A stretch of 64,000 nt of DNA from an uncultured Acetatifactor sp. GTDB taxonomy: Bacteria > Bacillota > Clostridia > Lachnospirales > Lachnospiraceae. A program made the position numbers and the translations under genes. The notes beneath the pieces were generated by a model, which ran no database searches, was not told where the DNA came from, and saw only the letters and a program-made list of their open reading frames with translations. Shown piece by piece: positions 54,743-63,703 of the stretch. Each line of letters begins with the position of its first letter. Within the stretch, counting starts at the first letter, position 1. The DNA lies in the NCBI GenBank assembly GCA_947588705.1, contig CANPYT010000003.1, forward strand, positions 20,023 to 84,022. The letters run 5' to 3'.

Positions 54743-55933
54743 TCAGCTTTGTCCTTTTTCGTTTTCTGCGCGGAGCTTTTTCACAAACCGGTCCATCCTG
54801 CCGATAGCTACCTTAAGGTTTTCCAGCGAATACGCATAGGAGATCCGCAGAAACCCTTCCCCGCTTTCGCCGAAAGCGGTTCCCGGCACCACAGCCACTT
54901 TCTCCTCCGCCAGAAATCTGGTGGCAAATTCGTCGCTGGTCATGCCGAACTGCCTGATGCAGGGGAACACATAAAAGGCTCCGTAGGGCTCAAAACATTC
55001 CAGCCCCATCTCCCGGAACGCGTTCAGCAGATACCTCCTTCTCTGATTATATGCGGTGCACATTTCCACAATGTCGTCATCTCCGTTTTTCAGGGCCTCC
55101 ACCGCCGCGCACTGGCTGGTAATGGGGGCGCACATGATGGCAAACTGGTGGATCTTCATCATCTGCTGTATGATAGCCGCCGGCCCGCAGGCATAGCCAA
55201 GCCTCCATCCTGTCATGGCATACGCCTTGGAAAAACCGTTGATGAGGACAGTGCGTTCTTTCATGCCCGGCAGGCTTGCGATGGACACATGCTTTCCCTT
55301 GTAAGTCAGCTCCCCGTAGATCTCGTCAGACATAACGATCAGGTCATGTTCAATGGCCACTCGGGCCACAGCTTCCAGGTCCTTCCGCTCCATAATGGCG
55401 CCGGTGGGATTGTTGGGGAAGGGCAGGATCAGCACCTTTGTCCTGTCCGTAACCGCGTTTTCCACTTCTTCCGCCGTCAGCCGGAATTCGTTCTCCGCTT
55501 TCAGGTTGATGATCACCGGCTTTGCGCCCGCCAGAATGGCGCAGGGTTCATAGGAAACATAGCTGGGCTGGGGGATCAGCACTTCCTCCCCGGGATTGAT
55601 CAGCGCCCGAAGCCCAATGTCGATGGCCTCCGAACCGCCCACGGTAATCAGGACTTCCTGGGCCGCATCGTATGAGATCCCCTGTTTCCGATACATGTAA
55701 TTACAGACTTCCTGGCGAAGCTCCATCAGCCCGGAATTGGAAGTATAATGGGTCCTTCCCCTCTCCAGAGAATAGATACCCTCGTCCCGGATATGCCAGG
55801 GGGTGTCAAAATCCGGTTCGCCTACGCCGAGAGAAATAACCTCCGGATCGTTCATCTCGCTGACAATATCAAAAAATTTGCGGATGCCGGAAGGTTTTAT
55901 ATGAACTACAGCTTCCGATAAGGGATTTTTCAT
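54743..55933 (-). CDS. Class I/II aminotransferase (PatA/aromatic type)
   Basis: A 396-residue PLP enzyme. It shows VISLGVGEPDFDTPWHIRD, TVGGSEAIDIGLRALINPGEEVLIPQPSYVSY, LPFPNNPTGAIM, SDEIYGEL and the PLP lysine in NGFSKAYAMTGWRLGYACGP. The family takes aromatic amino acids, N-acetyl-diaminopimelate or related substrates; the exact one is unknown. Its start overlaps the lrp stop by 4 bases (ATGA), so the regulator probably controls amino acid metabolism through this enzyme. Start as given, with the Lrp protein encoded directly upstream. Confidence 0.92.
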   Translation of the reverse strand: MKNPLSEAVVHIKPSGIRKFFDIVSEMNDPEVISLGVGEPDFDTPWHIRDEGIYSLERGRTHYTSNSGLMELRQEVCNYMYRKQGISYDAAQEVLITVGGSEAIDIGLRALINPGEEVLIPQPSYVSYEPCAILAGAKPVIINLKAENEFRLTAEEVENAVTDRTKVLILPFPNNPTGAIMERKDLEAVARVAIEHDLIVMSDEIYGELTYKGKHVSIASLPGMKERTVLINGFSKAYAMTGWRLGYACGPAAIIQQMMKIHQFAIMCAPITSQCAAVEALKNGDDDIVEMCTAYNQRRRYLLNAFREMGLECFEPYGAFYVFPCIRQFGMTSDEFATRFLAEEKVAVVPGTAFGESGEGFLRISYAYSLENLKVAIGRMDRFVKKLRAENEKGQS

Positions 55934-56412
55934 GGTGTGATCATCTCTCTTTCATCTTCTTTTTTCTGGCCGATCGTACAGCCATGATCCTTGTATTTTT
56001 TCAAAATAAAGTGTGTTGCGGTGCTGAGCACGGCATCCAGGGTGGACAATTTTTCCGAGACAAAGGTGGAAACCTCCCTCAGCGTCTTGCCTTCCAAGAT
56101 CACCATCAGATCAAAGCCGCCGGAGATCAGGTATACGCTGCGGACTTCCGGATACTTGTAAATACGCTCCGCCACGCTGTCAAATCCCTGGCCGCGCTGA
56201 GGCGTTACGCGGACTTCGATCAGCGCCGTCACCTTCTCTATGGATGTCTTTTCCCAGTTGATCAGGGTATGATATCCGCAGATGACCCCCTCTGCCTCCA
56301 TGGCCGCGATCTCATTGACCACGTCGATCTCCTCCACGCCAAGGATAACAGCCAGCTCTTTCAGGTCGATGCGGCTGTTCTTTTCAATCACTGTCAACAA
56401 TTCTTCTCTCAT
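55930..56412 (-). CDS. Lrp/AsnC-family regulator
   Basis: A 160-residue regulator. The N-terminal helix-turn-helix is LLTVIEKNSRIDLKELAVILGVEEIDVVNEIAAMEAEGVICGYHTLI. The C-terminal RAM ligand-binding domain is VTALIEVRVTPQRGQGFDSVAERIYKYPEVRSVYLISGGFDLMVILEG. Such proteins sense amino acids. GAGG six bases before the ATG at 56412 sets the start. It overlaps and precedes the aminotransferase gene, a common pairing. Confidence 0.92.
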   Translation of the reverse strand: MREELLTVIEKNSRIDLKELAVILGVEEIDVVNEIAAMEAEGVICGYHTLINWEKTSIEKVTALIEVRVTPQRGQGFDSVAERIYKYPEVRSVYLISGGFDLMVILEGKTLREVSTFVSEKLSTLDAVLSTATHFILKKYKDHGCTIGQKKEDEREMITP

Positions 56413-56501
56413 AAAATCCTCACTTTCCGCCTTGCGGCATAGACATCTCCATCTTGACATACTCTATGGAAGCCCTGGAATCCTTATACCAAATACCAAT
56501 C

Positions 56502-57557
56502 TTATACCGATCCCCGGCCGGTATGCGCTTTTTTGTCTTCCCCTAAAAAACGGTACAGTTCATCGGTTCCGGGCCGGTCCATGTAACGGATTTCTCCGTC
56601 GTTCAGGATCAGCCTGTCGTTGCTGTCTGTGACCTTCCCCACGATCACAGCCGGTATCTTCCGGGCGTGAAGCTTCTCCACAAGCCCCGGCCCATCCTCC
56701 ACAGCCATGACCAGGCTTCCCCCGGACATAAGCCGGTAGGGGTCCACATTACAGCACTCGCATATTTCCACCGTCTCCTGGCGGAGCGGCAGTTTTTTCA
56801 GATCTATCGTCAGTCCGACGCCCGCTCCCTCCGCCAACTCCCAGAGGGCGGCAAAGATACCGCCTTCCGATGCGTCGTGCATAGCGCATACGCCGGACTC
56901 CACGGCGGCTGCGGCCTCCGCCAGAATGGACAGATAGCGGTGAAACCCCGCCGCCTCCTCTATCAGATAAGCGGGATACCGGACAAGCAGCCTCTCCCTG
57001 TACCGCTGTGCCAGAAAAGCGGTTCCCTCCAGCCCGATCCACTTGCTGACCACTATGTCCTGCCCCGGCGCTGCACCGGCTCCAAAACCGTCTTCCCTGA
57101 GCCTTTTGCCATACCCGGTGACCACGGCCACAGGAGAGGACACTTCCTCTATCACACTGGTCTGTCCTCCGGCTATGGCCATGGACAGCTCCCCGCATTT
57201 CCCTTCCGCTTCCGCCATCAGCTCTTTCAGCTCCGGCTCTTCCAGCCAGCCGGGGAGAAGCAGGCCGATTATTGCGGAAACCGGCTCCGCTCCCGACGCC
57301 GCCAGGTTGTTGGCGCATTTCTGGATCAGCTGGCCCATGGTGTACCGCACCGCAAAACCCGGCGGCTGACATCCCGCAAAGGTCTGTACCGCCACGGGAG
57401 CCTCCTGCATACAGGAAATGACAATACCGTCAGAAAATTTGAAAAAGGCACAGTCTCTCCCTACTCCTGCGCCTTTCAGTATTTCTTCTCTCCCTGTCTT
57501 AAGTTGTCTCAACACAGAACGCTTTAAAACGTTCTCCGGCACTTTTCCTGTTTTCAT
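56502..57557 (-). CDS. AIR synthase/HypE-like protein
   Basis: A 351-residue protein of the AIR synthase superfamily (ThiL, PurM, HypE, SelD fold), nearest in layout to HypE-like proteins. The N-terminal part has GAGVGRDCAFFKFSDGIVISCMQEA and QKCANNLAASGAEPVSAIIGLLLP. The C-terminal part has VCAMHDASEGGIFAALWELAEGAGVG and DPYRLMSGGSLVMAV. No hydrogenase genes are nearby, so hydrogenase maturation is doubtful; an ATP-dependent step on another substrate is likely. The ORF was much longer upstream, but the reading from 57557 matches the family start (AGAGG 8 bases before). Confidence 0.82.
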   Translation of the reverse strand: MKTGKVPENVLKRSVLRQLKTGREEILKGAGVGRDCAFFKFSDGIVISCMQEAPVAVQTFAGCQPPGFAVRYTMGQLIQKCANNLAASGAEPVSAIIGLLLPGWLEEPELKELMAEAEGKCGELSMAIAGGQTSVIEEVSSPVAVVTGYGKRLREDGFGAGAAPGQDIVVSKWIGLEGTAFLAQRYRERLLVRYPAYLIEEAAGFHRYLSILAEAAAAVESGVCAMHDASEGGIFAALWELAEGAGVGLTIDLKKLPLRQETVEICECCNVDPYRLMSGGSLVMAVEDGPGLVEKLHARKIPAVIVGKVTDSNDRLILNDGEIRYMDRPGTDELYRFLGEDKKAHTGRGSV

Positions 57558-57634
57558 CCCCGTTGTCCTCTTACCATACTTGCCGGAGCTTTCATACGCG
57601 GTCTGCGCCCTTGCCCCGATCCGCCGACAGGATC

Positions 57635-59131
57635 CTACTGCACCGGATCCGGCGCAGCCACTGCAGGCGCCGACGGCGCCGTCAGCAAAGCGATCACATT
57701 CTTTACATGGTCGATGCTTCCCGTTCCGATAGCGGCCATGATCTCTTCGTAAGCGTGAGGGTCTGCCGTAGCGACTCCGACGGTAGCGCTCCTTGGCACC
57801 ATCTTGTATGTGCTGCTGTTCACCTGTGTACGGCTGACCTCCACTCCGTCCTGGAGGGTAATTTTCCACAGCCTGGCTTTGTATCCGATGTGTGCGCTGC
57901 TCTCGTTGGCAATATATCCAATGGGCTGCGCGGCATCCACGTTGATGGTATCTGTGACGGGATTGATCACTTCCAGCACTTCGCTCTCATATCGAACCTT
58001 ATAGCCCGCGTCTCGGGTCTCAACACCGTAAATATTGAATGTGATCTGTTTGTTCTCGGTATACCCTTCTATATAGATCGGGTAGTCCAGATTGTTGACA
58101 AATCGGAAATCTTTCCCGGAGCTCTCCGCTATTGCAGCATCTGCGGAAGGATCCACATAATTCACGATCATGGAATGATTATGGCGCTCTGTCACTTCCA
58201 GCTCCGCCTGGAGCACCGCGTTATAAAGCGTGGTAGAGACCTGGCAGATCCCGCCGCCAAGACTGTCCACTACCTTTCCGTTTAAGTACGAACCCGCCAT
58301 ATAATAACCATTTTTTTCCGTAAAAGGGGAGACCGCGTCATAAGTGGAAAATTCGTCTCCGGGGTACAGGGTCACCCCGTCCACCAGCCTGCAGCCGTTT
58401 GTCACATTGGCGCTTCTGGATGTGTTGGAAGTCTTAAAGGAAGTGGTACAAGTGCCGAGAATATCCCGGACTACCGACAGTTCTTCCACACTTCCCCTGG
58501 GCTCGTCAACCGCAACGTCCAGTTCTATAGTACAGGGCAGATAATCCCAGCTGCCGGTAAGGTAATCGTTGATCCTGTCAATGGAAGTCTCCACATCCGT
58601 CCTGAATCCGACCTGACCTTCTACCACCCGGAACCCGCCGTTTTCGCGGACCAGATAGGCATCCACCGCTTTCACGTCATACACAGCGCATTTCTGAATC
58701 AAAAAATCGTTGATCGCCTGGATGTCAAAGGCCACCTGGATCGGATAAACCATATTTTCATGTTCCAGATCCTTTAAAACCTTGTAGCGCTCTATGACAT
58801 TCCCCTGCGTACCTAAGCTGGCCGCCTCCGACACCAGCTCCGGATTCGCCCAAGAAAGCCCCAGTTCCCCGGCTGTGACAACAACCTGATTCCCACCGGC
58901 CGCTGCCAGGGTGATCTCCACGTCCCGCAGCCCGGAGACAAAATCCTCCACCGCCCGGTACGCCTCTTCCTCTGTCATTCCCGAAAGCTGAATGTGTTCC
59001 GCATAAACACCGTTCTTGATCGTAACTATACCCTGAGCATCCTGACCCTGAGCCCGGACCCTGACGTCGGCAGCCAATAGGATAAAAACTGCCAGAACAA
59101 AAAAAATCCCTTTTTTCATCCAGTTTTTCAC
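57635..59131 (-). CDS. VanW family secreted protein
   Basis: A 498-residue exported protein. Signal peptide: MKKGIFFVLAVFILLAADVRVRAQ. Two putative peptidoglycan-binding repeats precede a VanW domain (GDEFSTYDAVSPFTEKNGYYMAGSYLNGKVVDSLGGGICQVSTTLYNAVL), with the family's GGGICQxS motif. VanW proteins occur in some vancomycin-resistance clusters and more widely in Firmicutes; the biochemical role is unknown. No van genes are here. GGGAGG seven bases before a GTG at 59131 sets the start. The AIR-synthase-like gene lies 77 bases downstream. Confidence 0.9.
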   Translation of the reverse strand: MKNWMKKGIFFVLAVFILLAADVRVRAQGQDAQGIVTIKNGVYAEHIQLSGMTEEEAYRAVEDFVSGLRDVEITLAAAGGNQVVVTAGELGLSWANPELVSEAASLGTQGNVIERYKVLKDLEHENMVYPIQVAFDIQAINDFLIQKCAVYDVKAVDAYLVRENGGFRVVEGQVGFRTDVETSIDRINDYLTGSWDYLPCTIELDVAVDEPRGSVEELSVVRDILGTCTTSFKTSNTSRSANVTNGCRLVDGVTLYPGDEFSTYDAVSPFTEKNGYYMAGSYLNGKVVDSLGGGICQVSTTLYNAVLQAELEVTERHNHSMIVNYVDPSADAAIAESSGKDFRFVNNLDYPIYIEGYTENKQITFNIYGVETRDAGYKVRYESEVLEVINPVTDTINVDAAQPIGYIANESSAHIGYKARLWKITLQDGVEVSRTQVNSSTYKMVPRSATVGVATADPHAYEEIMAAIGTGSIDHVKNVIALLTAPSAPAVAAPDPVQ

Positions 59132-59258
59132 CCTGATACCTCCCGCCCGCTCCAACAGGCATATCCCCGAATTTTCAGAATTGCCGTTTCCCGGCAACAG
59201 TCCAGTCTCCGGCTAAGCTGTTACGCCTCCCGCAATTCTGTCAGGTCTGTTTCTTGAA

Positions 59259-59366
59259 CTATGAGAAAAAATATGATAAAGTAGGTATGACCATGGCGAG
59301 CACAAGAACCAAAATAATCACTGCGGAAACATATCGCCGGTTCTTTTTGTTATTCAAGTTAAACAT
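59259..59366 (-). CDS. 35-residue membrane peptide
   Basis: A 35-residue protein, MFNLNNKKNRRYVSAVIILV then LVLAMVIPTLSYFFS. A basic head and one membrane helix give the pattern of a single-span small membrane protein. CAGGAG lies 6 bases before the ATG. The ORF track shows a 137-residue version that runs through an unsupported upstream region. Function unknown. It lies in the divergent region between VanW and an uncharacterised plus-strand gene. Confidence 0.6.
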   Translation of the reverse strand: MFNLNNKKNRRYVSAVIILVLVLAMVIPTLSYFFS

Positions 59367-59505
59367 GTTTTTCTCCTGGCTGCCCTTTCCCGGCTGCAAG
59401 CCCAGCCTGAAAAAGGATCTCACAACTTTAAACTTGTTACGGATCTTTTGGACAAGATAATAAAAATAATAAAGCAAAAATAAAAACTCTGAAAGGATAT
59501 TATAT

Positions 59506-60114
59506 ATGACTTTAGCTCTTTTGGCAAGCGCAATCGTAATGGTATTCCTTATTTCCCACAACATAAAACGCCAGCGGCGGAGCAGGTCCCGCTCTGCCGA
59601 AAATTTCTGGGCCAGGGAGCGCAGGGCAAATTCCGTGCGCCGCAAGCCTCTGGATGGCCTGAAATATATCACAGTTCCCCTGGAGACCTTTCCGACTCAT
59701 CTTCTGCAGGAGGACAGCACCGTGTCGGAATGTATCGAGACACTGGAAACCCTCACCTCCCGGAAGATCGTAAACCTGACAGGCTACACCAACACGGATC
59801 TGAAATTGGAATACGGAGCCGCCAACCTTACGCTGCTGTCCGAATACGACCAAAATTACACCGTTCTGGTCCGAACGCTGCAAAAATGGGCGGACGCGCT
59901 TATCGCCTCCGATCATTGGGAAGAAGCGTGTACACTGATGGAATTTGCCGTCAGCACCGGTTCCGATGTGGGCGCCACCTATTATAAACTTGCGGAGCAT
60001 TATGCTTCCGAAGGCAAAACAGAACAAATACGCCGGCTGAAGGGACTGGCCGGATCCCTCCACTCTTCCAGCAGAGAGATCATCCTGCGCCATCTGGACA
60101 AACAGTACCCATAG
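59506..60114 (+). CDS. Uncharacterised membrane-anchored protein
   Basis: A 202-residue protein with one N-terminal hydrophobic segment (LALLASAIVMVFLISH) followed by a strongly basic stretch (KRQRRSRSRS), so the rest is probably cytoplasmic. The remainder has helical pairs (WADALIASDHWEEACTLMEFAV, YYKLAEHYASEGKTEQIRRL) resembling a short TPR-like solenoid, which may bind a partner protein. I know no family. GAAAGGA 9 bases upstream supports the ATG. Confidence 0.7.
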   Translation: MTLALLASAIVMVFLISHNIKRQRRSRSRSAENFWARERRANSVRRKPLDGLKYITVPLETFPTHLLQEDSTVSECIETLETLTSRKIVNLTGYTNTDLKLEYGAANLTLLSEYDQNYTVLVRTLQKWADALIASDHWEEACTLMEFAVSTGSDVGATYYKLAEHYASEGKTEQIRRLKGLAGSLHSSSREIILRHLDKQYP

Positions 60115-60223
60115 GCCGCCCTCAGCTTCAAACAAAGATCCGAACTTCCCCTCTTCGTTCCTTACTATCTTATGCGGCGCCGGCGGCGGCTATGACAACT
60201 TTTCTGTTCCTTTTCTGTTCCGG

Positions 60224-61753
60224 TCAGCAGGACAGCGATTCCAGAAAACGGTCAAAAGCCTGCTGCCCCTCCGGCGTCCTCTTATAAACACCGGCATCCT
60301 CCAGCACTTTCATGAATACCAGGCCGACTTCTCTTTCTATGATCTCATCTATGTTAGATTCATTTATCTCCTGGTACTTGGCGGAAAACGCGTCCACCCA
60401 GTCCGCATGTTTTGCGAGCTCCTCGTCCGCCCGCAGGTCGCCTCCCGCCAGCATGGTCTCTTTCAGCCGCGCCAGTTCGGTCTTTAGCCGCGCCGGCAGT
60501 ACCGCCAGCCCCATGACCTCGATCAAGCCAATGTTTTCTTTTTTAATATGATGGAGCTTCGCGTGAGGATGGTAAACGCCCAGAGGATGCTCCTCTGTGG
60601 TAATGTTATTGCGCAGCACCAGGTCAAGCTCATATTGCTCCCCCCGCTTTCTGGCGATGGGCGTGATCGTATTGTGGGGTTCCCCATCCGTGCAGGCGTA
60701 GATAAAAGCCTTTTCGTCCGTGTATCCGCGCCATTTCTCCAGGATCCGGTCCGCCAGCTCAATGATCTCTTCCGTATCCGGGCCGCTCAGCCGGATCACG
60801 GACATAGGCCAGTTGACTACCCCGGCGGACACCTTTTCATGCCCCTTCACGACAAAAGTCCGCTCCACGGGCGCTTTCGCCATAGCAAACTCATAGTGTC
60901 CTCCCTGAAAATGGTCATGGCTCAGTATCGAGCCTCCCACAATGGGCAGATCCGCGTTGGATCCCACAAAATAGTGGGGAAACTGTTTTACGAAATCAAA
61001 CAGCTTGCAGAATGTAGAGCGATCAACCTTCATGGGTACATGCTGGGAGTTAAATACAATGCAGTGTTCATTATAATACACATAGGGCGAATACTGGAAT
61101 CCCCAGCGGCTGCCATGGATCGTCACCGGGATGATCCTGTGGTTTTGGCGGGCGGGATGATCCACACGCCCCGCGTATCCCTCATTTTCCCAGCACAGCA
61201 AACACTTTGGATACCCGGACTGTTTGGCCAGCTTCGCCGCCGCTATCGCCTTTGGATCCTTCTCCGGCTTGGACAGGTTGATGGTGATATCCAGATCGCC
61301 GTAACGGGTGGCAACGACCCACTTTACATCCTTGCGGATACGGTACCTTCGGATGTAGTCGGAATCGCAGCTGAATTTGTAATAATAATCTGTGGCAGCC
61401 TCCGGAGAGACCTCCTGATACAGCTGGCGGAATTTGGCGATCACCTCGCTGGGCCTCGGCAGAAGCATACTCATGATCTTTGTGTCATACAGATCCCGGT
61501 AGACAATACTTTTTCCGGCCTGTATCGCCAGTTCGGAAAGCTTCTTCTCACTCGCATATTGGCAGATGCTATTTAAAACCGTTTCCAGCTCTTCTGTTTC
61601 CATTGTGACATCCGTGTCATCACATTCCAGCTCTTTGATATCCAATAGCTCCAGCAGCCTGTTAAGGGTATAAATTCTATCCTCCTCCGGCACAAGCCCT
61701 GTCTGAACCCCGTAAAGTACAAGTTTTCTGATATCTGACTGAATTTTTTCCAT
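60224..61753 (-). CDS. galT: UDP-glucose-hexose-1-phosphate uridylyltransferase
   Basis: A 509-residue enzyme of the Firmicutes GalT type, which exchanges UDP between UDP-glucose and galactose 1-phosphate in the Leloir pathway. Visible: VVATRYGDLDITINLSKPEKDP, CLLCWENEGYAGRVDHPARQNHRIIP, SILSHDHFQGGHYEFAM and the HPHAKLHHIKKENIG ending. The start at 61753 has AGGGGG 8 bases upstream. It follows galK on the same strand with a 152-base gap that holds a dispersed repeat. Confidence 0.93.
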   Translation of the reverse strand: MEKIQSDIRKLVLYGVQTGLVPEEDRIYTLNRLLELLDIKELECDDTDVTMETEELETVLNSICQYASEKKLSELAIQAGKSIVYRDLYDTKIMSMLLPRPSEVIAKFRQLYQEVSPEAATDYYYKFSCDSDYIRRYRIRKDVKWVVATRYGDLDITINLSKPEKDPKAIAAAKLAKQSGYPKCLLCWENEGYAGRVDHPARQNHRIIPVTIHGSRWGFQYSPYVYYNEHCIVFNSQHVPMKVDRSTFCKLFDFVKQFPHYFVGSNADLPIVGGSILSHDHFQGGHYEFAMAKAPVERTFVVKGHEKVSAGVVNWPMSVIRLSGPDTEEIIELADRILEKWRGYTDEKAFIYACTDGEPHNTITPIARKRGEQYELDLVLRNNITTEEHPLGVYHPHAKLHHIKKENIGLIEVMGLAVLPARLKTELARLKETMLAGGDLRADEELAKHADWVDAFSAKYQEINESNIDEIIEREVGLVFMKVLEDAGVYKRTPEGQQAFDRFLESLSC

Positions 61754-61854
61754 GCTAAATCCCCCTGCTCTGATCCGTCTGGTCATGGCCCCGCCACAGC
61801 GGCAAACTTACACCGCCTGCTTTAGCCTTTTCATGGTTTACATGTCCTGTTTAT

Positions 61855-61900
61855 TCCTGGGAGCAACGAGCCAAGCGAACGCGCCCGCACGTCCATTTGA
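61855..61900 (+). repeat. Dispersed repeat related to the proS leader repeats
   Basis: GGGAGCAACGAGCCAAGCGA then ACGCGCCCGCACGTCCATTTG closely matches the minus-strand form of the middle proS-leader unit (GGGCAACGAGCCAAACGGAC, then GCCATTTGG). It lies between galK and galT. Confidence 0.7.
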
Positions 61901-61905
61901 CTGTT

Positions 61906-63072
61906 TTACGGCAAAATGACAGGCCCGTCACCTATTTCCACCACATAGAAATCGGCCTTATAACCGATTTTATTCTCATAAATGCTGCCTACCTTTTCAA
62001 TAAAGCCATCGATAGCCTCATCCTTCACAATGCTTACGGTGCAGCCGCCAAAACCGGCCCCGGTCATCCTGGAACCGATGACTCCCGGAATGCTCCAGGC
62101 CGCTTCCACCAGCGCATCCAGCTCCGGCCCCGTCACCTCATAATCATCCCGCAGCGATATGTGGGACGCATTCATCAGCTGCCCGAATTCCGTGATATCC
62201 CCTTTTTTCAAAGCCTCCACTGCCCGTATGGTACGCTGGTTTTCAAAGACGGCATGTTTTGCGCGCCTCCTGCATACCTCACTTGAGATCGCCCCCTGGT
62301 ACTTTTCAAAAGCCGCTTCATCCAGATCTCCCAAGCTTTCTATCTTGATTTCTTTTTGTAATTCCGACAATGCGGTTTCACACTCACTCCGCCGCTCATT
62401 GTATTTGGATTCTCCCAGGCCGCGCTTCTTATTGCTGCACGCGATCACGATCTTCGCTCCCTTCAGAGTAATGGGGGCATATTCGTAAGAAAGATCTGCC
62501 GTATCCAGAAAAATAGCATGATCTTTCTTACCCATCGCTATGGCAAACTGATCCATTATTCCGCAATTCACTTTATTAAAATGATTTTCCGCATATTGGC
62601 CGATCAACGCCAGATCCTGATTGGACACCGCAAATCCGAAAAAGTCCCGCAGGATAAAACCGGTCAGCACTTCCACGGAAGCGGAGGAGGAAAGCCCGGA
62701 TCCATTCGGAATCGTGCCATATAAGAGAATATCCATGCCGCTGGGAATCTTCATGCCGCGCTCTTCAAACGCCCACATAACTCCCTTGGGGTAATTTGTC
62801 CATCCCGCCTGTCCGGACGGCGTCAGCTCATCAAGCGAGGATTCCACCACGCCAACAGATTCAAAATTCATGGAGAAAAACCGAAGCTTCCTGTCATTTC
62901 GCCTGCGGGCGGCCCCATAAGTGCCAATGGTCAACGCGCAGGGAAACACATGTCCGCCATTGTAATCCGTGTGCTCTCCGATCAGGTTCACCCGGCCGGG
63001 AGCAAAAAAGACTTTCGCTCCCTCGCTGTCTCCATAAATTTCCTGAAACCGATTCAAAATCTTTTCTTTCAT
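61906..63072 (-). CDS. galK: Galactokinase
   Basis: A 388-residue GHMP kinase that phosphorylates galactose to galactose 1-phosphate. It has the galactose-binding FFAPGRVNLIGEHTDYNGGHVFPCAL, the GHMP ATP loop GTIPNGSGLSSSASVEVL, the NKVNCGIMDQFAIAMGK segment and the C-terminal MTGAGFGGCTVSIV. Length is standard. Start at 63072 with GGAGAGAGC upstream. It precedes galT on the same strand, behind a leader of about 280 bases. Confidence 0.96.
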   Translation of the reverse strand: MKEKILNRFQEIYGDSEGAKVFFAPGRVNLIGEHTDYNGGHVFPCALTIGTYGAARRRNDRKLRFFSMNFESVGVVESSLDELTPSGQAGWTNYPKGVMWAFEERGMKIPSGMDILLYGTIPNGSGLSSSASVEVLTGFILRDFFGFAVSNQDLALIGQYAENHFNKVNCGIMDQFAIAMGKKDHAIFLDTADLSYEYAPITLKGAKIVIACSNKKRGLGESKYNERRSECETALSELQKEIKIESLGDLDEAAFEKYQGAISSEVCRRRAKHAVFENQRTIRAVEALKKGDITEFGQLMNASHISLRDDYEVTGPELDALVEAAWSIPGVIGSRMTGAGFGGCTVSIVKDEAIDGFIEKVGSIYENKIGYKADFYVVEIGDGPVILP

Positions 63073-63350
63073 AATTCTGCTCTCTCCATTCCTGCGCATC
63101 TGCGCAAATATCCGCATATCCTGTTTTATCCGCCATCATCCGCTTATTCCAGCCCGCTCCGATCCCCCTGAACTGCAGCGCTCAAAAAACTGCGCTGTTT
63201 TATGACCCCCTTTTTATGGCGGAAGCGGGAAAGACAGGTTTTCTGCCCTGGCCAAGGCAAGGCCGCCGCCACTTACAATTTATTTACGAGTAAAGCGGCT
63301 GAATCTGCCTTGAATGTGCGGAATACACGTTTCAATGATTACTCTTGATG
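63073..63350 (-). promoter_or_regulatory. Long leader of galK-galT
   Basis: No gene lies in this 280-base stretch, which a promoter at 63356-63384 would transcribe as the galK leader. It holds hairpins: CAGCGC/GCGCTG around a T-rich loop (63176-63197), and a GC-rich region GGCGGCGGCCTTGCC with a matching CCGCC. It may regulate galactose genes post-transcriptionally; I recognise no class. Confidence 0.45.
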
Positions 63351-63355
63351 TGACT

Positions 63356-63384
63356 ATTGTATACTGGAAGATATAATTTGTCAA
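63356..63384 (-). promoter_or_regulatory. galK promoter
   Basis: A perfect TTGACA and TACAAT are 17 bases apart on the minus strand. Confidence 0.72.
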
Positions 63385-63414
63385 TTCTTAAATGGAATAC
63401 TTTTCTTTCTTTGA

Positions 63415-63522
63415 TAACAGTTCAGCCGCCATTCGCAAAGCCGCGCTTACGCGCTTTTCGTCGCTCCGCGACTTCCTTTGCTCACAAAAAAGCGCTCCCT
63501 CAGCCGGCTGGCTAAACTGTTA
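63415..63522. mobile_element. MITE-like element, copy 3 (108 bp, inverted)
   Basis: TAACAGTTCAGCC and GGCTAAACTGTTA bound it (12 of 13 paired). Read on the minus strand it matches copies 1 and 2 (GGGAGCGC, GAGCAAAGG, GCGGCTTTGCGAATGG) but lacks the first long hairpin, having only AGCCAGCCGGCTG there. Confidence 0.8.
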
Positions 63523-63530
63523 CGAAAAAT

Positions 63531-63565
63531 TAACTTCCACTTCTAGGGGGTGTAAGTGGAAGTTA
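63531..63565 (-). terminator. Terminator after spoIIE
   Basis: TAACTTCCACTT and AAGTGGAAGTTA form a perfect 12-bp stem with an 11-base loop, followed by ATTTTTCG on the minus strand, about 140 bases after the spoIIE stop. The gap between holds no gene. Confidence 0.65.
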
Positions 63566-63703
63566 GTCTTTCCCAAAGGGGCTGTCGCTTTAACAAATGA
63601 AAATCGTGAAACGGCAGCTTCATTTTGGGGTTTATGATTTAAAAATCCAATAAACATTATAACGGCACATCCCGCGCCATCCGCGGCGCTGTCCGTCATC
63701 ACT

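Noticed and set aside
57635-59131. Vancomycin resistance cluster
   Set aside because: Only a VanW-domain protein is present; no vanA/B ligase, vanH, vanX or vanRS genes adjoin it.
59211-59223. GGCTAAGCTGTTA, similar to one end of the MITE-like element
   Set aside because: No matching left end or interior was found, so a chance match or a much-decayed copy cannot be told apart.
63566-63703. GGGGCTGTCGC sequence resembling an insertion sequence end
   Set aside because: No transposase frame or matching opposite end is present; the gap may simply be the spoIIE 3' untranslated region.
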